Below are positions 1 to 11,049 of a DNA stretch of 64,000 bases, piece by piece. Numbering within the stretch: position 1 is the stretch's first letter; the number at the start of each line of letters is the position of its first letter. The position numbers and the translations under genes were made by a program. This DNA is from Anastatus disparis. Its lineage: Eukaryota > Arthropoda > Insecta > Hymenoptera > Eupelmidae. The DNA is taken from NCBI GenBank assembly GCA_017163975.1, contig JAFFSR010000221.1, positions 4,154,001 through 4,218,000 on the forward strand. Direction: 5' to 3'. The notes under the pieces were generated by a model that saw only the letters and a list, made by a program, of their open reading frames with translations, was not told the DNA's origin and ran no database searches.

Positions 1-74
1 CGTTGAAGTTTGTTATTATAATTCATTTTTAATCAATTATTTTTTAGGAAAAATATATTTTAAATTTTATTTTG

Positions 75-330
75 GGTTCTTGGCTCGCGCTCTAGTGGGC
101 CAAAGTTTGATTCCCCGGGAAAATTTCAGAAAATTTTTTTTATTTTATCTGCCGGGAGTAGAATTTGGAGACCAAGAAAAACTATAAAAATAATAAGTCC
201 CGCTGAAAAAATTATTATTTACAAAAGTTAAAGAACTTACTACATATGTACAGTGGCAACTCGGAGGTCCCACACAAGACCCCACAGCCATGGAAAGGAA
301 AAAAAAAACAAAAAAGATTAATTTTCCCAC
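75..330 (+). repeat. tRNA-derived SINE, family 1, 5'-truncated
   Basis: CTCGCGCTCTAGTGGGCC then GTTTGATTCCCCGGG, the box-B end of the family, followed by the shared body (AAGTCCCGCTGAAAAAATTA). The copy at 15340 is in the equivalent place of unit B, so it was duplicated with the unit. Confidence 0.55.
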
Positions 331-1007
331 CTCATTTTTATTTACTTTAATCCATGAAAAAAATGAATTAAAAAAGAAATTTTCGAGTTGAAATTCTTTA
401 ATGAAACCCATACCTTATAGAGGAAACTATTTTTAAACTTTACATTATTTTGCTTAATTATTTACGAAGAAAGTGTCAGAGATTTCGGAAATTCATGAAA
501 TATACAGCGGGGGAAACATATTTTGGAAAATCTCAGTTGACCTTGCAAATCATTTTTTGGAGATAATCTCATTGAAAGTTGTTTTGAATCAGAAGATTTA
601 ATACAACTTAGATAGATTTTTAAGATCTAAATTCGATTGTTTTAGATTGTAAAGAGAAAGTTTAGGTAGGTATATCTTAAAAAAAACAATTGGCCAAGTC
701 ACCTCAAATATTACAATATTTCAGAATAATATTTGAGTTAAAAATATACTTATTGAAAGTTTCAAAAGATTATCCTGCTTTTAAATTTTTGTGAGAAATA
801 AATTATAGCTGACGTATAGGTTACCTGAAATAACATTCTTTTAAGAAAAAAATTATACCCATTTTTACTTATTTTTGATGCATACGTTCTTTTTTTCTCA
901 TTTAAAATTTTGTTCGTTTGGAATATAAACATTGCAATTATAATATTTAATTCTTTATTATCTATTATTCTCGAATAATTTTCATTTAGATATAAAATTA
1001 AACAAAC

Positions 1008-1372
1008 CTTATAACCCGCTTTACTTTGCCTTCCACCGTGTGCCAAAGAGAGTCTTTAATTTCATTAAATACAGCAAGGTGAAGTACTGTTTCCTGACTT
1101 TTATTGCGAGAATTGATATCGTAACCAGCTTCTATTAATAATTTTACAAACTCAATGTTCTTAGTATTAACTGCAATATGTAATAAACTTTCACGGAAGC
1201 GATGATCTACAAATGCTCCAGCTGTCTGAAGAACTTTCTTTATTTTAGGCTCATCAAAATCAGCGTCTGGTTGATGAGTAAGATTTGAATCAATATCAGT
1301 TTCATTTTTCAAAAGTCTGCAAAATTCTTCGACATCATCTCGCATCATGCTCGAAATTATTTGCTTACGCCA
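1008..1372 (-). CDS. Ankyrin-repeat gene A, exon 2 (partial gene)
   Basis: Internal exon of the leftmost paralogue. It begins after a TAG acceptor preceded by a T-rich tract and ends AAG|GTTTGT at 1008/1007 in phase 2, as in all other units. The frame is open for 121 codons, with an in-frame ATG at 1348. Sequence seen: a short charged leader (DDVEEFCRLLKNET), then one full ankyrin repeat (SLLHIAVNTKNIEFVKLLIE, AGYDINSRN) and a second repeat that loses its consensus after HLAVFNEI. Its last exon (more ankyrin repeats plus the PRANC-like tail) must lie left of position 1. The nearest upstream block is at 4.8-5.33 kb. Ankyrin repeats are protein-binding scaffolds; the partner is unknown. Exon identity is firm because B to G share it; expression is not shown. 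Confidence 0.72.
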
Positions 1373-1976
1373 CTATTTAATAAAAAAATACATAATGATA
1401 AATATATTTATGAATTTTCTTATCAATTATTAATCTTTAATGTTTATCATTTCTTGTAGTAATTTTAATAAAATATAAGAGAGAAAACTTTCAATCAATT
1501 TAAAACCATCGATCTTTTTTTTTAAATAGAGGAAAAATAAAAATTTAAGTTCAAGCTCATTACGAAGTCCGCTGTATAGTACCGTATATAAGTAAATAGT
1601 CACAAGAGTTTTTCAAGAAAAAAAAATTTTTTTCTTAGCATGTATTTATGCAATGATTTTTGTTCTTGAAATAATAATAATTATATTTTAGAAACATAGA
1701 GTGTATTCATCTATAAAAATTTACAATAATACAAATACCACCAAGAAACCCAGAACATGATACGGTCCTAGCTTGATGAGCCTCCTTAAAGTATTTATTT
1801 ATGTGTTTTTTTCATGTGTTTATTTGATGTTTTTTCCATGTTGTTTTTTTTGCAAATTTCTAAGAGAAATCAATACATCGATAACTAGTAATTAAATGTC
1901 TTTAAATGTGAAAAAACAGTGTATGACTTCATTTAGAAAAACACACGAAAAAAACGCTGCCAAGTGCTTTGGCGGA

Positions 1977-3350
1977 ATGCTTTCTCATAGAGCTCTTTGA
2001 GTTTCATTATTTTTTTATATTTATTTAAATGTGATTTTAATATAAAAAAATTGTCCATCATTAATATTTATTCGTTTTGTACTTTATAAATTTTGAATAT
2101 ATATGCTAGTTGATTGCCTTTTCAATATTTTGTTTGAGTTAAATGTTAGCTTTTAAAGTGTTTAATTTTGTTGACTTTAGCTAGCCTTATACATAGGTTT
2201 GAATTTATTTTTTTGTTATCTTGTGGATATCTACGCTATGGAAATCAATTTTTGAAAATTTCCCTTCTTTTGGCAGTCGCAAATAATTTCCCTGTAATTT
2301 TTAGAACAAATCTATCGAGTACTTTACGAAGAATAAAAAAAAATAAGAAAAGAAGAATCAAAATTTTTTTTTAAATCTTTAAAATTCTCTAAAATTGTAA
2401 CCACTCTAAGAAAATTAGTTTCCAAAAACTAATTTTTTTCAGACAATAGCGAATTAATTGTATGAAAATTTTGGAGAAAATTTATAGTATGGTTAACGCA
2501 AAAAAGAAAATAAATGAAAAATAAAAATTTTTTTGAAAATTTTCAAAGTGTTCTAAAATTAAAACTGCGCTGAGAAAATTAGTATTCCAAAGCTTGTTTT
2601 CTTCAGATAGTAGCGAATTAATTGCATACAAATTTTGGAGCAAATCAATCGAATGGTTTTCGTAAAATAAAAAAAAATTAAAAATAAAAATTTTTTAAAA
2701 AATTTTAAAAATGCTCTAAAATTAAAAGTGCGCTAAGAAAATTAGTTTACAAAATTTTTAATAATTTTGGCAGTCGAAATAAAGTTCCATACAAATTTTC
2801 GAACAAATTCTTCGAGTAGTTTACGTAAAATACAAAAAAAAATGAAAAATCGAAATTTTTTAAAAATTCTTAAAATGATTCTAAAAAAAAAACTGCGCTA
2901 AGAAAACCAATTCCCAATAGCTTCCGCACCAGTTCATCAAAAAATTGAATTGTATGGAAAATTTGAAGTAAATCCATCGAGTAGTTTTTAAGATTTTATT
3001 GGCTTAATAAATAGAAACATTTTTTTCAAAAATTTCAAAATGCTCTAAAATTAAAACTGAGCTAAGAAAATCAGTTTTTAAAAATTTATTTTATCCGGGC
3101 AATCAGAAATAAATTCCATGCAAATTTTGAAGCAAATTCATCGAGTAGTAAACAAAAAAAAACCAAAAAACGAAAAATCGAATTTTTTTTTTATTTTTTA
3201 AAAAAACTTTAAAATGAAAACTACGGTGGAAGAACCAAATTATCAATAGCTTCCCAGCAAGTTAATCACAAAACTAAATTCCATGCAAAATTAGAAGCAA
3301 ATCCATCGAGTAGTTCTCGAGATACAGCTTACTAACTGAATTCATACATC

Positions 3351-3382
<32 letters not shown>

Positions 3383-3550
3383 TACAGACATTTTCTGGAA
3401 ACCACTTTTTTCGACTCACTGAGTTCAAATATGTACAAATTAATGAAAAAATAGAAAAAAATTTTTTTTACCGATACAATGCTTTCTCTATGAGAAAGCA
3501 ATAGAAAAAAATTTTTTTTACCGATACAATGCTTTCTCTATGAGAAAGCA
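1977..3550. mobile_element. Non-autonomous element with ~165-bp internal repeats
   Basis: Ends share TGCTTTCTCATAGAG in inverted orientation. The interior has about seven degenerate copies of a unit of roughly 165 bp (key string AAATCCATCGAGTAGTT at about 2305, 2645, 2805, 2970, 3135 and 3300, with AAAATTAAAACTGCGCTAAG between). The last 50 bp are exactly duplicated (3451-3500 and 3501-3550). A (CA)n run lies at about 3350-3378. Confidence 0.55.
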
Positions 3551-3864
3551 AAACACATCAAAATAACACATAAAAGAAAACACGTGTAATAAACACATGT
3601 AAGAAGTGAAACAAAGTGTACCTGCAAATTACAGATGTTTTTTTAAAAGAGAATATTAAAGTTGAGAGAGATTAAAATTTTTCTATTGAAACCGAAATGT
3701 TAAAAATCAGAAATGGCTCAAAAGGTAAAAAGGGATGAAAATTGTGATGAAATTTAGTCTAAAATGCAATATTTATTTTCGACGTACAGTCCGAACTAAT
3801 ATTTCCATACTTTGTTCACTTTTAAACCATACAAGCTTTTTAAACAAATTTTTTTTAATCGTAA

Positions 3865-4526
3865 ACTAAAAAGAAAGTGGTGAACTACGAGTCCCACGAA
3901 GTACTTCTGCTTTACCAAACAGTAAGCATGCAAATCTTTTCTCTGGTGGTGAGTGTGATGCCCCACAGAAGAAGCTAACCGTTCTTTTTGCGGGGCTTCT
4001 CAGTTCCCACTCGCGTCTCTCCGATGTGGGGTGAAGCTCTTTTGCCACCGAGGCGCTACTGTTCTCTTGCAGCGAGACTCCGTGCATACGAACTTAAGAG
4101 AGCGTGGTTCGACTACACTGAAAAAAGTACGGGAACTCTCCGTTACCGCAGCGTAGTGTCGCTGTACGAAACGCACATTCGTCTGTATGTTTTAAAATTT
4201 AGGACCGTTGATATACCTTTTTAAGCGAGTATATGTATAAACAACTGAAACGCGACGACGTACCGGCCTTTGAGAAGTCTGCTGTTAGAATTTAGGAAAG
4301 CAGACGACCTACGGCGTATAGTTGTCATCTTAACAGTGTATATTAGATTTCCATCTTAAGCGTACGCGCTCTAGCTTTAATTTTTGAGATAGCAGACTTC
4401 CCAAAAACGTAGCAAGGATCTCTGTTATGCGTAAGACGGCTGCGCGTTGGCATTTAGTACAACTGTTATCCCCAACTTTTTTCAGTGTACCGGTAGTTCA
4501 GCTACATCACCATTTATTTTTCAGTG
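3865..4526. mobile_element. CACTG-ended MITE carrying a nested MITE
   Basis: Right end TTTTTCAGTG at 4526, left end decayed (ACTAAAAAGAAAGTGG). Flanked by TAA on both sides. The homologous block at about 9340 lacks it. Internally it is the inverted relative of 4886-5183 and is interrupted by the element at 4116-4487. Confidence 0.6.
4116..4487. mobile_element. Nested CACTG-ended MITE
   Basis: 372 bp with perfect ends CACTGAAAAAAGT / ACTTTTTTCAGTG and a TA duplication. The sister element (inverted, near 4926) has the uninterrupted site. CACTA-type transposons end CACTR with 2-3 bp duplications, so this class is likely. Confidence 0.65.
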
Positions 4527-4885
4527 TAAGATTTTAATCTCATATTTAATATGTAATTGGTAAAATTAGTTTAGAATAACAATTTGGAAAATTATGAAAC
4601 CAATTAGATGGTTAGATTGAAGAAGTTAGTATGGCTTACTTCCTGATTTTATGTAACAAAAAAAATTCTCAAGTGACAAATGATGCGAGACCCAAATGAA
4701 ATGCACTCCCCTCGTTAGTTTAAAATTATTAATATAGAACATAAGAATAAAATACTACATCGATAAAATAATATAAAAATAACATACCATTTTGATAATA
4801 AAAAAAAAAACTTGAAAATTATTCAAACGATATTTTCCTTTAGAAGGTCCAAGCACAACAAACGTTTTCCTAAAACCATGAGCTT

Positions 4886-5183
4886 CACTGAAAAATAAAT
4901 GGTGATGTAGCTCAACTACCGGTAGTCGAACCAACGCTCTCTTAAGTTCGTATGCACGGAGTCTCGCTGCAAGAGAACAGTAGTGCCTCTGTGGCAAAAG
5001 AGCTTCACTTCACATCGGAGAGACGCGAGTGGGAACTTGGGAACTGAGAAGCCCCGCAAAAAGAACGGTTACCTTCTTCTGTGGGGCATCACACTCACCA
5101 CCAGAGAAAAGATTTGCATGCTTACTGTTTGGTAAAGCAGAAGTACTTCGTGGGATTCGTAGTTCACCACTTTCTTTTCAGTG
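4886..5183. mobile_element. CACTG-ended MITE, 298 bp
   Basis: Begins CACTGAAAAATAAATGGTGA and ends CACCACTTTCTTTTCAGTG. It interrupts the conserved promoter block of gene A between AACCATGAGCTT and AATTGGTCC. Confidence 0.6.
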
Positions 5184-5190
5184 AATTGGT

Positions 5191-5234
5191 CCATAATTCT
5201 TTTCTCTCTATATACAGAGAGAAAAGAATTATGG
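5191..5234. repeat. Perfect hairpin, 18-bp stem
   Basis: CCATAATTCTTTTCTCTC and its exact inverted copy around the loop TATATACA. Confidence 0.7.
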
Positions 5235-5316
5235 AAAAGATGCATACCCTCTTTGCATTTTCTAAACTCTGTAAGCCGAGTGTTCGAAAGTTAGTATATC
5301 ATGAAAGGTCACGTAC

Positions 5317-5328
5317 CCTCGTCCGCAT
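5317..5328 (-). other. Candidate coding mini-exon 1 of gene A
   Basis: On the minus strand four codons (ATG CGG ACG AGG, Met-Arg-Thr-Arg) are followed directly by the near-perfect donor GTACGT. The exon ends in phase 0, which matches the phase-0 start of exon 2 at 1372. The same layout occurs in E (44590-44601) and G (55403-55414), and in ghost unit A' (9877-9888). The surrounding block is conserved in every unit. Short, so this is inference from comparison, not proof. Confidence 0.4.
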
Positions 5329-5399
5329 CTTAACTTTTGTTCATATTTAAGAGGTCTCAAGAATTTTATGCCATTATAGAGCAGAAAATTTGATAAAAA

Positions 5400-7045
5400 A
5401 TTTTTTTCAATTATCTGTTATGTTTATTAAGAGTTGATTTATTTAAAATCATTTTTATAAAAACGGAAGTATATAAAGTTTTTAATATTTATTAAAAATT
5501 TAATTACATTTAAAATATCATGTTTAACTTTAAGAAAGAATTTTTCAAATTTTGTAAGCATAAGCATTTTTGGAAATTAATTTTTTCAAAATGTATGAGC
5601 AACCTTGAAAAATACTGCAATAATTAGTATAGTAGCTTTAATTTGCAATAAAAAAACATCGGTTTTTAGCATGCTGAATAAAGTTTGTATAATTAATGTC
5701 TTTTATTCTTATATTATTGTCATGTACGTACAGATGATTTCTTTTGTTGATCTACGTTTACCTACCATATACCTGCGTCATGGGTACACTGTTGCCAAAT
5801 ATGATCGATGACCGCAACGTTGTCATATTTAAATATCACAACATCAAATAGTAGCTGCATTATTTTTGAGAATAAATATCTTATTATTATATTTATTATA
5901 CTTATTGCAGTTTTGGTATTTATTTGTAAAATATAAATAACACTTTTCGATAACAGTAGGTTAGTTACCATACGACTACTTTCATGCTAAAAAATAGCTT
6001 CGTATTATTGCTCTAAAATAATTCGGCAACTATTTACAATCTACTTTTATAATATCACTTAAATTTACCAACTTTACTATTTTTAATAAAATTATTTTAA
6101 ACTTCGATTGAACTGAAATTTTGTATTATTAAAATTTATGTTAAAAGTGTAGAAAAAAGTTGTACAAAACAATTGTTTTAAAAAAATGAAATCATCCTAA
6201 AATGGGATAGTGAACTGTAAACAATATAATTAGAAATTATGTTACTGATTTGAAAAAAAAAATTATTAATTATTAATTTTTTAATGATATTACGGCTGCT
6301 TTTATGAACTCATTTATAACATTATAATTAATAAAAATTCATTGACTTTCGATTTTAAATAGTCTATTTCATTGAAAACATACGTTTTCATTCATTGTAT
6401 TTATCATTTTTCCATAGAGTTTGAATCTCATTAATAACAAAATTGTATTTCTTTTCAAAGATTTTTATCTTGAAATTTTACATATAAGTGCGTTCAATTA
6501 ACATAAAATTTTTTGCAAACCTAAAATTTTTGCGTACTCTTAAACAAGAAAAATTTTCGTAAAATTTACGTACAAAATATGTAACTTTATTATTCAAATT
6601 GTTTCATAATTTAAGCATTTTATTATTAAAATTTGATAAGCGTTGAAATTTTAATTTCAAAATTTATACAATAATCATATATCGTTACTTGGGATATTTT
6701 TTCCTATAAAATCATGAAGGCCAGATAAATCAGTTTTTTTTAAGTAAAAAAATTTAACAAATAAACCATAGCATACGTAAAGTAGGAGTTTAGAAGTAGA
6801 ATATATGAAATGACCCGAACAGAATTCCGCTTCAAGATATTAAAATGGTCCAATGAGATAAAATGCAAGTATTTTTAAGACTCAAAATTAATTTTTTCAC
6901 ACTCAGGGCGTGAAATTCAATTTTTGATGTCCATTCTCAGAGGCTAAAATAGCTCTTTTTTACCCAAGGGTAAAAAAGTAGTTTTCTAATAAGCGTGACT
7001 GATTTTTACCCTATTTCCAATAAGAAATTTACTTTTCGTATCTTA
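5400..7045. other. Spacer, duplicated at 9.96-12.8 kb, no gene
   Basis: 5600-6140 aligns with 10200-11040 (shared ACTGTTGCCAAATAT and CAACATCAAATAGTAGCTGC) and 6450-6720 aligns with 12560-12790. Short AT-rich open frames are not conserved between copies. Confidence 0.55.
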
Positions 7046-7049
7046 GAGC

Positions 7050-7865
7050 TACACTGAATGGTCGATGAGTCGATGTATAAATTGAGTAATGGGTGCGTGG
7101 TTCAATGAATTCATGGGTGGATTCATGGGATGATGAAATGACGGCTCAATGGTTCGATGGGCAGATCGTTAAATATGACGCTGGGTCGATAAATGAATAT
7201 GTTGATGGGTTGATGAATCGTTAGGTTGATGGGCCAATGGGCGGATAGATGAATTTGTCAATGGGTTGATGGGCGGATAGATGAATTTGTCGATGGGTTT
7301 ATGGGCCGATAGATGAATTTATTGATGGGTTGGTGAGCCAATGGGCGGATAGATGAATTTGTCGATGGGTTGATGGGTTGATGGGCGAATAGATGAATTT
7401 ATTGATGGGTTGATGAGCCAATGGGCGGATAGATGAATTTGTCGATGGGTTTATGGGCCGATGGGCGGATAGATGAATTTGTCGATGGGTTGATGAGCAG
7501 TTAGATGAATATGTCGATGGGTTGATGGGCCGTTGGGTGGATGGATGAATTTGTTGATGGGTGGATAGATTACTCTGTCGATGGGTTGATGGAGCGATGG
7601 GTCGATAGATTGATGGAGCGATGGGTCGATAGATTGATGGGTCAATAGGTTTATAGATCGATGGATTCATGGGTAAATGGGTTAATTAGTCAATAAATAA
7701 ATCGGTCGATAGGTTCATGGTTCAATAAGTTGATGGTTGCATGGATAGATGGGTCAAAGGGTACGTGGATCGGCAGGATGATGGGTCAATAGATTCAAGA
7801 GTCGATGGATCATCAGGTTTGATGAGTTTATCTGTCGATGGGCTGATGGGTTCATGGGCAATTTC
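7050..7865. repeat. Minisatellite, GATGGGT/GATAGAT type
   Basis: Degenerate tandem array. The best unit is about 32 bp (GGGCGGATAGATGAATTTGT then CGATGGGTTGAT), itself built from 4-bp ATGG/ATAG/ATGA words. Minus-strand open frames here read NPSTHRQ-like repeats and are by-products of the repeat, not genes. Confidence 0.85.
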
Positions 7866-8129
7866 TTTAATTTTAGATTTTTTTTAGATATTCAATTCGA
7901 CAGTCTTATTTTCACATTTTCATTTTGAATTTATCATCTATTAATGCCGTTATTTTATGTATTATTAATGAATTTATATTCAATATGGCTGAATTGGACG
8001 CCCTTCGTGTATGAAAAAGTAATATGTTATCCACGGAAGTAAAGGTATTTTTTCCCTCGTCTTTATTGTCGACCTCGCTTCGCTCGGGCGTCAAACTCGA
8101 CTCGGGCAAAAATCACCTATTTTACTCCC

Positions 8130-9130
8130 TTGGTTAACAATGTACTATTAAATCATCCTGATTGCATTCTTAGTTTTCAAGAAAAAGGCAGAAAACCGCG
8201 GCAGAGGGTCAAATTTTCAAAAATTTATAATTTTTTTAATTTAATGATTTAGCATTTATGTACACAATAAGCATCATTTTGTAGGGCTTAAAGTTTTTTT
8301 AGAATATCAATTACAATTTTTAAACTAACGAATACTTTTTACAATTGTTATTATCAATTCTACAGGTTTAAATATCACTTTACAAAATTGATATTTCAGA
8401 TTTTTCATGAAGTTTTTAGAAATTGGCGCTCGAATGCAAGTCTAGCACTGTTGGTGAAAAATTAGGCATCGGAGGGGAAAATTCACAATAAGCACTCTTT
8501 CAGACATACTTGCCGATTAGAGCAATTTCTTCCTTGCCGCTTATTCCTCGCCAATGACACCAGTCTGTGTACTCGAACGTCAAATGCAATATTTAATTGC
8601 CATTTTTCAGCTAAACTGACTGGCATTATGATGCGTTCATTCGGTCCTATGCCCAATTTGTTCAAAGTTATGAACAGTTTCGTAGAGATTTTCAAACTTT
8701 AATAAAAAATTGCCATAAGTTTCATAATTGTATAGTTTTTGAACTAGTATTTCTGGAAGGTTTTTACTATAGTGAAATATTAAAGTTGAGATGAAAATTT
8801 TTCTATTGCCATTACGACTCGTGCCTTCTGCTAGCTAAAAAATGGCTGCTCAGTGTAGGAAGGCTTATAGAGAATATTAAGTTTTAACTGATTATTTAAC
8901 TTATTATTTTAAAAAATGCAATCGTAAATGACTACAATATGCACATTTATTAGTTGTACCGTTTTAAATCGGATTTTTATCAATCAGATATTCAATTAGT
9001 AAAATAATCAACTAAAACTAAATATTCTCCATAGGTTTCTGCATATTTTTCCTACATCAAACGGTCATGTTTACATAAATATATTATATATATAGATATA
9101 AACAAATGTTTTTTGAGTTAGCAGAAAACG
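8130..9130. other. Non-coding: diverged copy of intron 1 of gene B
   Basis: 8150-8700 aligns with 18680-19100 (shared GCATTCTTAGTTTT, TAGCACTGTTGGTG/TAGCATCGTTGGTG-like strings). No gene recognised. This is the intron-1 part of ghost unit A'. Confidence 0.55.
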
Positions 9131-9876
9131 CGAGTTGTAATGCCAATTGAAACAAAAATCTTGTTAAAAATCTCAAATTGTTCAAAAGGTACAAAGCGAT
9201 GAAAGTTGTGATAAAACTTAGACTACAATGTAATATTTATTTTTGGCGCACATTCCCAGCTAATATTTCCATTTTTCTATACTTTACTCACTTTTAAACC
9301 ATTCAAGCTTTCAAAACAAATTTTTTTTATCATAAAATTTTAATCTTATATTTAATATTTAATTGGTTAAATTAGTCTAGATTAACAATTTGGAAAACTT
9401 TACATCTATGAAACCGATGCAAATTTCGTTAGAAAGTCTTAAAATCCATATAAAATTGCACGCAAGCTTAAAAAAATCGATTATTGGATCGAACGGACGT
9501 AGCTTACTTCTTAATTTTATGTAATAAAAAATAAAATTCCAAAGTGTCAAATGATCGAGACCCAAACGAAATGCACTCTACTTGTTAGTTTAAAACGATT
9601 AATATAGAATATGAAAATAAAATATCATATCGATAAAATAATACAAGGATAACATACCATTTTGATAATAAAATACAAAAAAACTTGAAAATTATTCACA
9701 CGATGTTTTCCCTTAGCAGGTCCAAAGACTACTAACGTTTTCCTAAAACCATGACCTTGGTATTGAAAGAAAAGTATCATGGGAAAGCCGCACCCCTCCT
9801 TTGCATTTTCTAAACTCTGTAAGCCAATCGTTAGAACAGTATATCATAAAAGGTGGTAACGTATACTAGTAAGTAC

Positions 9877-9888
9877 TCTCGTCAGCAT
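9877..9888 (-). other. Mini-exon 1 of ghost unit A'
   Basis: Minus-strand ATG CTG ACG AGA followed by GTACTT, aligned with the mini-exons of A, E and G. The block around it (9140-9960) is homologous to the intron-1/promoter block of A (3655-5400) and of B (19.1-19.7 kb). No exon 2 or exon 3 belongs to it: the sequence to its left holds a minisatellite. It may be a leftover promoter, or an alternative far-upstream first exon of A. Confidence 0.35.
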
Positions 9889-10491
9889 CTTAAGTTTTGT
9901 TCATATTTTAGATGTCTCAAGAATTTGGTGCCGTATAAAGCAGAAAATTTAATGAAAAATTTGTTTCAGTTATCTGTCTATTGATAGTATACTTTATTTA
10001 TATAAATTGTTATGTTTATTTAGAGTTGATTTATTTAAAATCATTTTTAAAAAAAATGAAAATATATGAAGTCTTTAATATTTTATTGAAAATTTAATTA
10101 CAACTTAAATCATAGTGTGTAACTTTATAATAGATAAGTCGACATAAGTATTTTCGGAAACTAATTTTTTCAAAAAGTACAAAGAATCTATAAAAATACT
10201 GTAATATCTTGTAGCTCTAATTTGCAATAAAAAAACATTTTTAATTTGAATAAAAGTAATCCATGATTTAATGCAGTTTCTTTTAGATTTTAAAATCAGT
10301 TCAGCACGCGGAATAAAATTTGTATAGTAACAGATTTGATGTTATTTATCGTTATTAAAAAATTATATTCCAATTTTAGATAATTAATAGAAAAGTTTTC
10401 AATATTAAATGTTTTTTTATTATTATATTATTTTGGTGTACGTGCACATGATTTTTGTTCTTGATATACGTTCTGGAACCGTATACCAGAC

Positions 10492-10601
10492 GGGCGATTC
10501 AACCTGTGATACATATGTTAGTTGTGAGCAAAAGAATAAAAAGTATGCGCGCGCATTACGTACGCGTGATACATCCATATGCATCACAGGTTGAATCGCC
10601 C
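10492..10601. mobile_element. Short palindromic MITE, 110 bp
   Basis: GGGCGATTCAACCTGTGAT and its exact inverted copy at 10583-10601. Absent from the paralogous spacer at about 5770, so it inserted after duplication. Confidence 0.7.
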
Positions 10602-11049
10602 TTCTAAGTCATGGGTACACTGTTGCCAAATATAATCGCCGACCGCAACGTTGTCATATTCAAATATCACAACATCAAATAGTAGCTGCATCGTTTTTGA
10701 CGATAAATATCTTATTATTCAGCACGTCAATGCTAACATTTGTTGATAATTTTGAAAAAAAAAAAACGAAATTCAAACTTTTGTAAACTTATTTGTAAAA
10801 TATAAATAACATTTTTCGATGATAGTAGATTAGCTACCATTCAACTACTTCCATGCTAAAAAAAACTTTGAAGCATTATTACTCGAAAATTAATTCGGTG
10901 ACTTATATTTAGAACCTACTATTAATAACGCTTTAATCTACAAACTTTACTATTATAGAATTACTTTAAACCTCAATTGAACTATAGTTTTGTATTATAA
11001 AAATATATTTTTAAAGTGCAGAAGAAAGTTGCACAAAACGTGGGTCATC

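Noticed and set aside
7299..7670. Long minus-strand open frames with NPSTHR-like repeats
   Set aside because: Produced by the 4-bp-phased minisatellite; two frames are open at once, no splice or start context.
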